Positions 27,369 through 40,270 of a DNA stretch of 64,000 nt are shown one piece after another. Within the stretch, counting starts at the first letter, position 1, and each line of letters begins with the position of its first letter. Under the pieces are notes generated by a model. It worked only from the letters and a program-made list of their open reading frames with translations. It was not told the origin of the DNA and searched no databases. The stretch comes from Bordetella avium (GTDB lineage Bacteria > Pseudomonadota > Gammaproteobacteria > Burkholderiales > Burkholderiaceae_B): the NCBI RefSeq assembly GCF_034424645.1, contig NZ_CP139969.1, positions 186,001-250,000 of the forward strand. The letters run 5' to 3'. Position numbers and translations under genes: made by a program.

Positions 27369-27908
27369 ATGGCTGAACTTTCCACTGTTGCCCGCCCCTA
27401 CGCCGAAGCGTTGTTCGGCGCTGCGTGCGACGACAAGGCTGGCCTGGTCTCATGGGCCGACCTCGTCGGCGAATTGGCCCAGGTTGCCGCCAATGCCGAT
27501 GTGCGCGAGGCGATGACCGATCCGCGCCTGAACGACGCTCAGCGCGCTCAGGTGTTCACCAGCTTGATCAAGTCGCCGTTGCCGCAGGCCGCGCGCAATT
27601 TCATCGACCTGCTGGTGCAGAACGACCGGCTGTTGCTGCTGCCCATCATCGCCACGCAATTCGTCGATTTGAAGAATCGCTACGAGGGCACGGCGCAGGC
27701 GGAAATCACCAGCGCGTTCGAACTGAGCGACGCTCAGGTCAAAGAGCTCATCGCCGCGCTCGAAGTCAAATTCGGTCTCAAGCTCAAGCCGCAAGTCACT
27801 ATCGATCCCTCGTTGATCGGTGGCGTGCGCGTGGCCGTCGGAGACCAGGTGCTCGATACTTCCGTGAAAGCCCAACTGGCCCGGCTGCGCGATACGCTGG
27901 CCGCCTGA
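27369..27908 (+). CDS. atpH: ATP synthase subunit delta
   Basis: A 179-residue subunit that joins the peripheral stalk to the top of F1. The helical N-terminal domain begins [14 protein letters not shown]. The C-terminal part has the signature region [19 protein letters not shown] ... [18 protein letters not shown] with a terminal amphipathic helix. It lies in standard order between atpF and atpA. Confidence 0.96.
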   Translation: MAELSTVARPYAEALFGAACDDKAGLVSWADLVGELAQVAANADVREAMTDPRLNDAQRAQVFTSLIKSPLPQAARNFIDLLVQNDRLLLLPIIATQFVDLKNRYEGTAQAEITSAFELSDAQVKELIAALEVKFGLKLKPQVTIDPSLIGGVRVAVGDQVLDTSVKAQLARLRDTLAA

Positions 27909-27945
27909 CAAGGCACGCGAGACTAACAGGATTCCAGGAGTCAAT

Positions 27946-29487
<1,542 letters not shown>

Positions 29488-29585
29488 GGCAAGTTCTGGC
29501 GTAGTGATGGGTTGACGCCCATCCCTACGGTAGGGCGGGCGAAGCCAGGGGCCGAACCCGCCAGCCGTCTCAACAGGAAAGCGCA

Positions 29586-31929
<2,344 letters not shown>

Positions 31930-31938
31930 GGAACCATT

Positions 31939-32364
31939 ATGGCAACCCTGCATGTTGATGTGGTCAGCGCAGAGGAAGCGATCTTCTCCGGTGAGGCGAA
32001 GTTCGTGGTGCTGCCTGGCGAGTCGGGCGAACTGGGCATTTTGCCCGGTCACACTCCGCTCATTTCGCGCATCCGCCCCGGGACGGTCAAGATCGTCCGT
32101 GCCGACGAAGGCGAGGAAAACATCTTCGTCGCTGGGGGCATTCTGGAAGTGCAGCCTGGCAGCGTAACCGTGTTGTCCGATACGGCCATCCGTGCCGCTG
32201 ATCTGGACGAAGCCCGTGCCCTGGCCGCTCGCGAAAAAGCCGAAGAGGCTTTGCGCAACGCCAAAGACCGCGAGGACATCGCTGCGGTCGAGGCCGAGCT
32301 GGCCATGCTGGCGGCCCAGGCCCTGGCGGCCCGCCGTCTGCGTCCTGGCCGCGGTTCGCACTAA
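31939..32364 (+). CDS. atpC: ATP synthase subunit epsilon
   Basis: The 141-residue rotor subunit that can inhibit ATP hydrolysis. The N-terminal beta-sandwich contains [18 protein letters not shown] and [16 protein letters not shown]. The C-terminal helical pair (residues about 88-135, Ala/Glu/Arg-rich) is complete, so the autoinhibitory arm is retained. It is the last gene of the atp operon, with a terminator 20 bases downstream. Confidence 0.96.
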   Translation: MATLHVDVVSAEEAIFSGEAKFVVLPGESGELGILPGHTPLISRIRPGTVKIVRADEGEENIFVAGGILEVQPGSVTVLSDTAIRAADLDEARALAAREKAEEALRNAKDREDIAAVEAELAMLAAQALAARRLRPGRGSH

Positions 32365-32383
32365 GCAGCGCTGATGCAGTCAG

Positions 32384-32415
32384 ACAAGGCGGCCTTCGGG
32401 CCGCCTTGTTCGTTT
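32384..32415 (+). terminator. Terminator of the atp operon
   Basis: An 11-bp perfect stem ACAAGGCGGCC/GGCCGCCTTGT closed by a TTCG tetraloop and followed by TCGTTTT. It sits right after atpC. Confidence 0.9.
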
Positions 32416-32502
32416 TGGGGAAGTCGTGTTGGCGCAAGCCAGGTTTGTCTGAGACGGGCCATGGTGCTGATGGGGAGGCTTCCGGGCTGTGAGATGGCGC
32501 TT

Positions 32503-32520
32503 GCTCACGTTCAAGTGAGC
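32503..32520. repeat. Inverted repeat GCTCAC-N6-GTGAGC
   Basis: A perfect 6-bp dyad around GTTCAA in the 200-base gap between the atp terminator and the regulator gene at 32622. It might be an operator for that gene; nothing else supports this. Confidence 0.3.
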
Positions 32521-32621
32521 TATTTCTGTCCCGCGCAGTTGCCGTAATGCGGCCTCTACGTCTGTTTCGTATGCCCTCGCCTCGCGTAGCCTCCTTCTTT
32601 CTACAAGACAAAGGAGGCGCT

Positions 32622-33347
32622 ATGCGCGAAACCTATGATTGCGCGGTGGTGTTGGTGCCCGGACACGGCTCCTGGCTGGATGATTGGATGCGCCATGTTT
32701 CGACCTACAGCATGCGCAACGGCTATCCCCGGCTTTTTGCCCAATTGCCTGAAGGCGCTTCGGCTACGCCGGGCTGGTTGAAATCCTCTGCGCTGTCCTT
32801 GCGGCGCTTTGACGCCTGCTTGCTACCCGTCGAGGCTGCGACGCTGCCTTGGGTAAGAACGGCATTGGCGGGCGCGCAGGGCAGCCTGGAGACTCCGGTG
32901 CTCGCCCTGGTTACGGGTGTCGGATCCGTCGGGTTGCGCGATCTGCTTCCCCTGGGGCTGGATGATTTTCTCTCCCCTGACAGCCCCGATGAATTGCGCT
33001 TGCGGGTTGCCTTGTCTATCTGCCGGCGCAACCGCCAGACGCCGCGGGAGGCCTGGGTCTATGATGTTAAAGACGATGCGTTTCAGGAGCAGCCCAGTTT
33101 GAATGAGGCCGATCTCGATGCTTCCCTGCTGGACGCGCCGTTCGGGGCCGCCAAGGCCCGGGTGGTCGGACATTTCGAGCGGACCTATCTGCATTGCTGC
33201 CTGGCCAAGCACGAGGGGAATGTGTCGCAGGCGGCGCGGGCCGCTCTCAAGCACCGGCGCGCATTCTGGGCGCTGATGCGCAAGCATAGGATACAGGCCG
33301 CGCCCTACCGCGAGCATGCCAGAGAGCGCGCTTCGCTGCGAACTTGA
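32622..33347 (+). CDS. Orphan regulator with C-terminal Fis-type helix-turn-helix
   Basis: A 241-residue protein. Residues about 184-224 (HFERTYLHCCLAKHEGNVSQAARAA then KHRRAFWALMRKH) form the Fis/NtrC-type DNA-binding helix-turn-helix. The N-terminal about 135 residues look like a degenerate receiver or similar alpha/beta domain (strands ACLLPVE, PVLALVTG; LGLDDFLSPDSPDEL). The canonical phospho-acceptor Asp/Lys set is not evident. No sigma-54-interacting AAA domain is present, so it is not an NtrC activator. ATG 32622 has an ideal AAAGGAGG. It sits alone between the atp operon and hemE. Target genes are unknown. Confidence 0.75.
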   Translation: MRETYDCAVVLVPGHGSWLDDWMRHVSTYSMRNGYPRLFAQLPEGASATPGWLKSSALSLRRFDACLLPVEAATLPWVRTALAGAQGSLETPVLALVTGVGSVGLRDLLPLGLDDFLSPDSPDELRLRVALSICRRNRQTPREAWVYDVKDDAFQEQPSLNEADLDASLLDAPFGAAKARVVGHFERTYLHCCLAKHEGNVSQAARAALKHRRAFWALMRKHRIQAAPYREHARERASLRT

Positions 33348-33423
33348 CAGCATTTGCGTCTGACCAAGGCGTCAGCGCCGGGCAAAGGTAGAATCATGGA
33401 CTGTCCATCATCCGAGGAATGTC

Positions 33424-34494
33424 GTGTCCGTTGCCCTGAAGAATGATGTGTTCCTGCGTGCTCTTCTGCGTGAACCCGTGCCCTATACGCCGATCTGGCT
33501 GATGCGTCAGGCTGGCCGTTACCTGCCCGAGTACAACGCCACGCGCGCCCGGGCAGGGTCTTTCATGGGGCTGGCTCAAAATCCGGCTTATGCCACTGAG
33601 GTGACCTTACAGCCGCTCGAGCGTTATCCACTGGATGCCGCCATCTTGTTTTCCGACATCCTGACCGTGCCCGATGCCATGGGACTAGGCCTGGATTTCG
33701 CGCCAGGTGAAGGGCCGCGCTTTGCCCATCCTCTGCGCGACGAGGCCGATGTGGCGCGTCTGGCTGTGCCCGACATGGAGAAACTGCGATATGTCTTCGA
33801 CGCCGTGAGCAGCATTCGCCGTGCCTTGGATGGCCGTGTGCCCCTGATCGGCTTTGCCGGCAGTCCTTGGACGATTGCTTGTTATATGGTCGAGGGCCGG
33901 GGCAGCGACGACTACCGCAAAATCAAGATGCTGCTGTACTCCCGGCCTGAGCTGCTGCACCGCGTGCTGGAAATCAATGCCGAGGCAACCACGCATTATT
34001 TGAATGCTCAGATCGAGGCGGGCGCGCAGGCCGTCATGATTTTCGACAGTTGGGGCGGCGTGCTCGCCGACGGCCTGTATCAGGCTTTTTCGCTGGCTTA
34101 TACCCGCCGCGTGATTGCCGGTCTGCACCGAGAGCGGGAGGGCCGCCGCGTGCCCGTGATCGCCTTCACCAAGGGCGGCGGCCTGTGGCTGGAAGATATT
34201 GCCGCCAGCGGCTGTGATGCGGTGGGCCTGGATTGGACGGTCAATCTTGGGCAGGCGCGTGCGCGAGTGGCGGATGCGGTGGCGCTACAGGGCAATCTGG
34301 ACCCGATGACGCTGTTCGGTTCCGCTCAGGCCATTCGTGCCGAGGCGCGTCGCACGCTCGACAGTTTTGGTCCGGTTGGCAAGGGAGGGCATGTGTTCAA
34401 CCTGGGCCATGGCATATCCCAATTCACGCCGCCTGAGGCGGTGATCGAACTGGTGGATGAAGTTCACCAGTACAGCCGCGCCTTGCATCAGTAG
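33424..34494 (+). CDS. hemE: Uroporphyrinogen decarboxylase
   Basis: Decarboxylates the four acetate groups of uroporphyrinogen III to give coproporphyrinogen III (haem synthesis). The 356 residues carry the N-terminal [20 protein letters not shown] signature, with Arg and the following residues of the active site. [15 protein letters not shown] holds the catalytic Asp, and [15 protein letters not shown] and FNLGHGI complete the family motifs. The GTG at 33424 is used, after GAGGAAT; the ATG just upstream is in another frame. It follows the regulator gene by 76 bases. Confidence 0.96.
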   Translation: MSVALKNDVFLRALLREPVPYTPIWLMRQAGRYLPEYNATRARAGSFMGLAQNPAYATEVTLQPLERYPLDAAILFSDILTVPDAMGLGLDFAPGEGPRFAHPLRDEADVARLAVPDMEKLRYVFDAVSSIRRALDGRVPLIGFAGSPWTIACYMVEGRGSDDYRKIKMLLYSRPELLHRVLEINAEATTHYLNAQIEAGAQAVMIFDSWGGVLADGLYQAFSLAYTRRVIAGLHREREGRRVPVIAFTKGGGLWLEDIAASGCDAVGLDWTVNLGQARARVADAVALQGNLDPMTLFGSAQAIRAEARRTLDSFGPVGKGGHVFNLGHGISQFTPPEAVIELVDEVHQYSRALHQ

Positions 34495-34820
34495 TGAGTA
34501 GCCGCTAGCGTGGAAAACGGCGCAGGCAGTCTGCCTTTGATTTGAGTTGTGCACAGCAATGACAGTAATCGGGAAAACCCAAAATATCTCGTCACAGCCG
34601 TGTAAATATCAAATAAGTCCATGAAAATAAATAGTATTTTTTTCATACTCGTATGTCTTGCCAGATAGGCGAGGCATGTGGCAAAGAGGCGTGGCAAGAT
34701 TGTTTTGCGCTTTTCCCCAAAGTTATCCACAGGCTGAGGAAAACTTGTTCAAACCCCTCTGCCGGTTTGAGCCTTAGCGTCTTTTTCCAGAAAACACTTT
34801 AAGTTGGAACACCGTTTGCC
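34495..34820. other. AT-rich hemE-priA gap with DnaA box
   Basis: A 326-base gap, locally far more AT-rich than its surroundings (roughly 34575-34660). It contains a perfect DnaA box TTATCCACA at 34723-34731 and a one-mismatch box TTGTGCACA at 34547-34555. It also holds a GGGAAAACCC decamer at 34571-34580 and an inverted repeat TCAAACC-N8-GGTTTGA at 34749-34770. The minus-strand frame across it does not look coding. The region probably holds the priA promoter. Confidence 0.55.
34723..34731 (+). promoter_or_regulatory. Perfect DnaA box
   Basis: TTATCCACA exactly matches the strong DnaA-binding consensus. It lies about 90 bases before priA in an AT-rich gap. A single strong box more often marks DnaA-regulated transcription than an origin. 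Confidence 0.5.
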
Positions 34821-36869
34821 ATGAACGGCCATGTCCGCTCCGTCTGGGTTCGCGTTGCGCTGGACGTGCCTTTGCACGGCCCTTTCGATTACCGCATGCC
34901 GCAAGGCGGCGGCGTCGTTGCGGCCGGCAGCCGGGTCATCGTGCCCTTTGGGCGGCGCAAACTGGTCGGGGTGGTGCTCGAGCTGCCGGCCGAGCCTGCT
35001 ATCGATCCGGCTCAGGTGAAGGAGGTCGAACAGGTATTGGAGGATCTTCCCCCTTTCACGGCAGACTGGATGCGTTTGGCGCGTTTCGCCGCTGACTACT
35101 ATCAGCGTCCCTTGGGCGAGGTCATGCTGCCTGCCCTGCCCCCGCCGCTGCGCAAGCCCTCGGCTTATCAGGGCAAACGTTCTGGCGCCGGCCCGGTGGC
35201 GCGTTTGGATGCGCGCAAGCCGCGTTCCCAGGCGGGCGCCGTGGCGGCGGACACGGCGCCCCCGCTGAATGCAGAGCAGGCAGCCGCCGTGGCGGCCATC
35301 GGCGCGATCGCGGGTTTCAAACCCCTGCTATTGCATGGGGTGACCGGTAGCGGCAAGACCGAAGTCTATTTGCATGCTGCGCAAACGGTGTTGGCGGCCG
35401 GCAAGCAAGTGTTGCTGATGGTTCCGGAAATCAATCTCACGCCCCAGCTGGAGGCGGCGCTACGCGCGCGGCTGGAGAGTCTGGTCGGTCAGGATGGTCT
35501 GGCGGTATTGCATAGCGGCTTGTCCGATGGCGAGCGTTTGCAGGCCTGGGCGCGGGTGCAGCGCGGGCAGGCCCGGATGTTGCTGGGCACGCGTATGGCG
35601 ATTTTTGCGCCCTTGCCCGATCTGGGACTGATCGTGGTCGATGAAGAACACGACACTTCATATAAGCAACAGGACGGTTTGCGATACTCGGCTCGCGATC
35701 TGGCCGTCTGGCGCGCCCATGACCGCAAGATTCCGGTGGTGCTGGGCTCTGCAACCCCTTCGCTGGAGAGCTGGCATCACGCGCAGCGGGGGCACTATCT
35801 GCTTCTGACGCTGGCCAATCGCGCGCGCGCGGCCGAGCTGCCCCAGATCCGGCTGGTGGATACGCGGCGCCTGCCGCTCAAGCACGGGCTGTCGCCGCAA
35901 TTGATCGACGCGATCACCGAGCGGCTGGCGCGGGGCGAACAGGCGCTGGTTTTTCTTAACCGGCGCGGCTATGCGCCGGTGCTGCATTGCGCGTCCTGCG
36001 GCTGGATGACGCACTGTCCGCGCTGCTCGGCCTGCACGGTCTTGCATCGCACGGGCGGCTATCGGCTGCACTGCCACCATTGCGGCTATCAGGGGCCGGT
36101 TCCGCGCGCCTGCCCGGATTGCGGCGATCAGGATCTGCAACCGATGGGGCGCGGCACGCAGCGCGTCGAAGAACATTTGGCCGAGTTGTTTCCCGAAGCG
36201 CGGATCGCCCGTATCGATGCCGACAGCACGCGCCGCAAGGGTAGCGCGCAGGCCTTGTTTGCTTCGGTCCATGCGGGCGAGGTGGACATCCTGGTGGGGA
36301 CGCAGATGGTGGCCAAGGGACATGATTTCTCGCGTCTGGGGCTGGTCGGCGTGCTCAATGCCGATTCCATGTTGTTCTCGCAGGATTTCCGTGCGCCCGA
36401 GCGTTTGTTTGCCCAGTTAATGCAGGTTGCCGGACGAGCCGGACGTCACACCGGGGGCGGTGAAGTGCTGATTCAGACTGCTTATCCCGAGCAGCCGGTG
36501 TATCAGGCCTTGCTGCGGCACGATTACGCTGGCTTTGCCCGTCATTCGCTCGAAGAGCGCGAGGTGACCGGCATGCCGCCCTTTGCCTATCAGGCTTTGC
36601 TGACCGCCGAGGCGCGCGAAGTGGCCCAGGCGTTGGCTTTCTTGCAGTCTGCGCGCGATGCTGGCGCGGCCTTGAACGAGACGATTACACTTTACGATCC
36701 CGTACCCCTGCGCATTGTGCGGGTGGCAAACGTAGAGCGCGCCCAATTATTGGTGGAAAGCGCCAGCCGGCCGGCCTTGCAGGCCTTCTTGCCGTACTGG
36801 ATGGACACGATCGCGGCCTTGGCTACGCGGGTGCGTTGGCAACTGGAGGTGGATCCCCTCGATATCTGA
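34821..36869 (+). CDS. priA: Primosomal protein N' (PriA helicase)
   Basis: A 682-residue replication-restart helicase that recognises stalled forks and reloads the replisome. The N-terminal 3'-end-binding domain begins VRVALDVPLHGPFDYRMP. Walker A is LHGVTGSGKTEVY near residues 172-184, Walker B VDEEHDTSYKQQDG. Eight zinc-ligating cysteines lie in CASCGW, CPRCSAC, CHHCG and CPDCG (about 390-440). Helicase motifs LATTPSLES-like (GSATPSLESWHHA) and QVAGRAGR are present. Length fits the shorter betaproteobacterial forms. rep follows after 52 bases. Confidence 0.96.
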   Translation: MNGHVRSVWVRVALDVPLHGPFDYRMPQGGGVVAAGSRVIVPFGRRKLVGVVLELPAEPAIDPAQVKEVEQVLEDLPPFTADWMRLARFAADYYQRPLGEVMLPALPPPLRKPSAYQGKRSGAGPVARLDARKPRSQAGAVAADTAPPLNAEQAAAVAAIGAIAGFKPLLLHGVTGSGKTEVYLHAAQTVLAAGKQVLLMVPEINLTPQLEAALRARLESLVGQDGLAVLHSGLSDGERLQAWARVQRGQARMLLGTRMAIFAPLPDLGLIVVDEEHDTSYKQQDGLRYSARDLAVWRAHDRKIPVVLGSATPSLESWHHAQRGHYLLLTLANRARAAELPQIRLVDTRRLPLKHGLSPQLIDAITERLARGEQALVFLNRRGYAPVLHCASCGWMTHCPRCSACTVLHRTGGYRLHCHHCGYQGPVPRACPDCGDQDLQPMGRGTQRVEEHLAELFPEARIARIDADSTRRKGSAQALFASVHAGEVDILVGTQMVAKGHDFSRLGLVGVLNADSMLFSQDFRAPERLFAQLMQVAGRAGRHTGGGEVLIQTAYPEQPVYQALLRHDYAGFARHSLEEREVTGMPPFAYQALLTAEAREVAQALAFLQSARDAGAALNETITLYDPVPLRIVRVANVERAQLLVESASRPALQAFLPYWMDTIAALATRVRWQLEVDPLDI

Positions 36870-36921
36870 TCGTGCTTCGCCAGCCTGTTTCCGCCCCGCC
36901 CGACTCGACTCGCTCATTCCC

Positions 36922-38976
36922 ATGTCCACAGATGCTCCTATTGGCCACGGCCTGAATCCCGCACAGAAAGAGGCAGTGCTGTATCTGGACGGCCCTTGCC
37001 TGGTGCTGGCGGGGGCTGGCAGCGGCAAGACGCGTGTCATCACGCAGAAGATTGCCTATCTGTTGCGTGAGTGCGGTTATATGGGGCGCAATGTGGTGGC
37101 GCTGACGTTCACCAACAAGGCGGCGCGCGAAATGACGGAGCGGGTCAAGCCGCTGGTTGACCGCAAACTCGCCAAGGGGCTGACCATCAGCACCTTTCAT
37201 GCGCTGGGCGTGCGCTTGTTGCGCGAAGAGGCGGTGCATGCCGGGCTCAAGCCCCAGTTCTCCATTCTGGATGCCGATGACGCCATGGCCATCATCCAGG
37301 ATTTGCTCGCGACGACGGATCGTGGCCGCCTGCGGGAGGTGCAATCCATCATTTCTTTGTGGAAAAACGCCTTGCTAGAGCCCGATGATGCGGCCAAGGT
37401 GGCCGTCACGCCAGGCGAGGTCGAGGCGGTGGCGGTATACCGCAGTTATGCCGCGACGCTGGCGGCCTATCAGGCGGTGGATTTCGACGATCTGATACGC
37501 ATCCCGGCCAAGCTGCTAGAAGACAATGAAGCGGTGCGCACGCGCTGGCAGAACCGGGTGCGCTATCTCTTGGTGGATGAGTATCAGGACACCAATGTCT
37601 GTCAGTACCGTTTGGTGCAGTTGCTGACCGGGACGCGCTCCATGTTCACGGCGGTGGGTGACGATGACCAGGCCATCTATGCCTGGCGGGGCGCCACCAT
37701 CGAAAATCTGGCCAAGCTGACGACCGACTATCCCAATCTCAAGCTCATCAAGCTGGAGCAGAATTACCGTTCCGTGCAGCGCATTCTGGCGGCCGCCAAT
37801 AATGTGATCGAACGCAATCCTAAACTGTTCGAGAAAAAACTCTGGTCCGATCTCGGTGCGGGTGAGCCCATCACGGTAAGCCCGATGGATGGCGAAGAGC
37901 ATGAGGCCGAATCCATTGCCATGAAGATCTCGGCGTCGCGCTTCGAGCGACAGGCGCAATGGAAGGATTTTGCGATTCTGTATCGCAGCAATCATCAGTC
38001 GCGCGTGCTGGAGCAGGCGCTGCGCAACCTCAAGATTCCGTACACGATTTCGGGCGGCCAGAGTTTTTTCGACAAGGCCGAAGTGCGCGACGTGCTGGCC
38101 TATCTGCGTCTGGTCGCCAATGACGACGATGATCCGGCTTTCATCCGCGCGGCCACGACGCCCAAGCGCGGTATCGGTCAGGCTACCTTGCAGACGCTGG
38201 GGCAGTATGCCGCGCAGCGTGCGATTTCTCTGTTGGAAGCCTCGGCGGAAGAGGGCCTGGAGGCGCTGCTGCAACCCCGCCAACTGGAGCCGCTGCGCAC
38301 CTTTGGCGAATTCATCCGCCGTATTCAATGGCGGGCCGGCCGCAGCGCCGAAGGCGCCGCCACCCGTGCGGCCGAGCCCGCCGGGCCTTTGCTCGATGAT
38401 TTGATGTCGGCCATCGACTATGAGCGTTTTCTTTTCGACAGCCTCGAAGAACGTCCGGCTCAGAATCGCTGGCAGAACGTGCTGGAATTGATGGCCTGGC
38501 TCAAGCGCAAGGCGGACGAAGACGGCATGACGCTCTTTGAGCTGGTGCAGCATGTGGCGCTCGTCACGATGCTGGAGCGCGGCGAAGACGAGGAGCCCGA
38601 CGCGGTCAAGCTTTCGACCCTGCATGCCTCCAAAGGGCTGGAGTATCCCCATGTGTATCTGGTGGGCGTCGAAGAAGGCTTGTTGCCCCATGTGGGCCGC
38701 GATGAAGAGGATACCGATCCCGACGCCAATAACCTCGCCACGCGCATTCAGGAAGAGCGCCGCCTGATGTATGTCGGGATCACCCGCGCACAGCGCAGCT
38801 TGCACTTGAGCTGGTGCCGCAAGCGGCGGCGCGCACGTGAAGACCGCGTGTGTGAGCCATCGCGCTTCATTGAGGAAATGGGCCTGGTTCAAGCCGTTCG
38901 CCAGGAGGATCCGGCCATTGCGGCCATGAGTCCTCGCGAACGTTTGGGCATGCTGAAATCCCTGCTGAAAAAATAA
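36922..38976 (+). CDS. rep: ATP-dependent DNA helicase Rep
   Basis: A 684-residue superfamily 1A helicase moving 3' to 5'. Motifs in order are LNPAQKEAV (Q motif, 11-19), GAGSGKTRV (I), TFTNKAAREM (Ia), VDEYQDTN (II), GDDDQAIYAWRGA (III), LEQNYRS (IV), LSTLHASKGLEYPHVYLVGVEEGLLP (V) and EERRLMYVGITRAQ (VI). Length and the absence of the UvrD-type C-terminal extension favour Rep. It is next to priA, another restart helicase, and both probably share a transcript. An intrinsic terminator follows within 20 bases. Confidence 0.93.
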   Translation: MSTDAPIGHGLNPAQKEAVLYLDGPCLVLAGAGSGKTRVITQKIAYLLRECGYMGRNVVALTFTNKAAREMTERVKPLVDRKLAKGLTISTFHALGVRLLREEAVHAGLKPQFSILDADDAMAIIQDLLATTDRGRLREVQSIISLWKNALLEPDDAAKVAVTPGEVEAVAVYRSYAATLAAYQAVDFDDLIRIPAKLLEDNEAVRTRWQNRVRYLLVDEYQDTNVCQYRLVQLLTGTRSMFTAVGDDDQAIYAWRGATIENLAKLTTDYPNLKLIKLEQNYRSVQRILAAANNVIERNPKLFEKKLWSDLGAGEPITVSPMDGEEHEAESIAMKISASRFERQAQWKDFAILYRSNHQSRVLEQALRNLKIPYTISGGQSFFDKAEVRDVLAYLRLVANDDDDPAFIRAATTPKRGIGQATLQTLGQYAAQRAISLLEASAEEGLEALLQPRQLEPLRTFGEFIRRIQWRAGRSAEGAATRAAEPAGPLLDDLMSAIDYERFLFDSLEERPAQNRWQNVLELMAWLKRKADEDGMTLFELVQHVALVTMLERGEDEEPDAVKLSTLHASKGLEYPHVYLVGVEEGLLPHVGRDEEDTDPDANNLATRIQEERRLMYVGITRAQRSLHLSWCRKRRRAREDRVCEPSRFIEEMGLVQAVRQEDPAIAAMSPRERLGMLKSLLKK

Positions 38977-38990
38977 GATTCTTGCTTGCT

Positions 38991-39010
38991 GCCCCCCAAG
39001 GGGGCTTTTT
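38991..39010 (+). terminator. Terminator after rep
   Basis: A 6-bp stem GCCCCC/GGGGGC with a 3-base loop followed by TTTTT, 14 bases after the rep stop. Confidence 0.8.
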
Positions 39011-39031
39011 ATCTTGGGACGGCCCGGCGAT

Positions 39032-39079
39032 AAAAAACCGCTCACCGACCGTGATGACATGGTGGGTGAGCGGTTTTTT
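39032..39079. terminator. Bidirectional terminator between rep and peptidase gene
   Basis: A 15-bp perfect inverted repeat, AAAAAACCGCTCACC at 39032-39046 and its complement at 39065-39079, with an 18-base loop. The A and T tracts make it work on both strands. It serves as the end of the long minus-strand peptide-uptake operon and as backup for rep. Confidence 0.85.
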
Positions 39080-39114
39080 CGGGGGCGTCGGGGTATCGAC
39101 GCTGGCGGGCTGGT

Positions 39115-40245
39115 TCAGGCCAGGTCGCGCAGTAGCAAATGCCAGAACTTGGCGCGCATTTCGAGCGTGGAGATCTGGATGTACTCGTTTAGCGTGTGCG
39201 CGCCGTCGCCATCGGCGCCCAGGCCGTCTAGCGTGGGCACGCCCAGCGCGGAGGTGAAGTTGGCGTCGCTGCCGCCGCCGGTCATCGGGGCGTCTTCAAG
39301 CGGGAAGCCGGCCTCGTTGGCGTAGCCCTGGGCCAATTCCAGCAGTTCGGCCGAGGCCGGCGTTTTGACCATGGGCGGCCGGTTGAGCTTGACATCGATG
39401 TCGAGTTCGACATCGGGGCCGACCGCGCACAGCTCGCGCATGCGGCGCAGCACATCCGAGGCCGCACCCATGTCAGGCACGCGGAAGTCCACCACGCAAC
39501 GGCACTGGGCCGGCACGGTGTTGGTCACGGTGCCGCCGGAAATCGTGCCGACGCTGACCGTGACGCCGCGCTCGTAGTCGGTCATGGCTTCGAGCGCCAG
39601 CACTTGATGCGCCATTTCACGGATGGCGCTGCGGCCCTTGTCGTGCGCCATGCCAGCATGGGCCGGCCGGCCCTTGACACCCAGGCGCAGCATGCCGGTG
39701 CCCTTGCGGGCGGTCACGCATTTGCCGCCGTTGGGGCGGGCCGGCTCACAGACCAGGGCATACTTGGCCTGCTTGGCCAGGCGCTCGATATGCGCGCGCG
39801 AAGCATGGCTGCCGGTTTCTTCGTCGGGCACCATCAGGAAGTCGATGGGCAGGCGCGTGCCATGCTTGCCGGTCAGGCCGCTCAGACCCGCCAGGGCCAG
39901 CACGATGCCGGCCTTCATGTCATAGCTGCCCGGGCCGTAGAGGCGGTCATCTTCGATGCGGCAGGGGTTATCGCTCAGGGTGCCCACCGGGTGCACCGTG
40001 TCGATGTGAGCCAGGATGAGGATGCCGTGGCGGGTGTCGCCGGCTTCGCGGGTCGTGGCGTAGACCATGGGGCCGATGTCCTCACCCAGGGAGGTGAGTT
40101 CGACGCGCAGGCCCACTTCGCGGGCGCGCGCGGCGGCCAGCTCGGCCATGGCGGTGATGCCCTCGGCATAGTGGGAGGGCGATTCGCATTGCACCCAGGT
40201 CTGGATTTCGGAAACGAGTTCTTGCGTAGTCGGAAGCTTGTGCAT
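39115..40245 (-). CDS. M20 family metallopeptidase, carboxypeptidase G2-like
   Basis: A 376-residue di-zinc exopeptidase. Metal ligands and catalytic residues are visible: H80 and D82 in LAHIDTVHP, D109 in SYDMKAG, E142-E143 in PDEETGSH, and E168 in CEPARPNG. The small dimerisation domain starts at KGRPAHAGMAHDKG. The family includes glutamate carboxypeptidase (CPG2), ArgE and DapE; the motif spacing looks nearest to CPG2. No signal peptide is seen at the chosen ATG 40245, so it is probably cytoplasmic. As the last gene of a peptide ABC-transporter operon it may trim imported peptides or acyl-amino acids. Confidence 0.85.
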   Translation of the reverse strand: MHKLPTTQELVSEIQTWVQCESPSHYAEGITAMAELAAARAREVGLRVELTSLGEDIGPMVYATTREAGDTRHGILILAHIDTVHPVGTLSDNPCRIEDDRLYGPGSYDMKAGIVLALAGLSGLTGKHGTRLPIDFLMVPDEETGSHASRAHIERLAKQAKYALVCEPARPNGGKCVTARKGTGMLRLGVKGRPAHAGMAHDKGRSAIREMAHQVLALEAMTDYERGVTVSVGTISGGTVTNTVPAQCRCVVDFRVPDMGAASDVLRRMRELCAVGPDVELDIDVKLNRPPMVKTPASAELLELAQGYANEAGFPLEDAPMTGGGSDANFTSALGVPTLDGLGADGDGAHTLNEYIQISTLEMRAKFWHLLLRDLA

Positions 40246-40270
40246 GGCAATGTCGCAGAGGTTGGGGGAC

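Noticed and set aside
34488..34730. 80-codon minus-strand frame in the hemE-priA gap
   Set aside because: It has no ribosome site and crosses an AT-rich control region with a DnaA box; hydrophobic residues come only from the A/T-rich codons.
34495..34820. Chromosomal origin oriC
   Set aside because: Only one perfect DnaA box and no dnaA/dnaN nearby; insufficient for an origin call.
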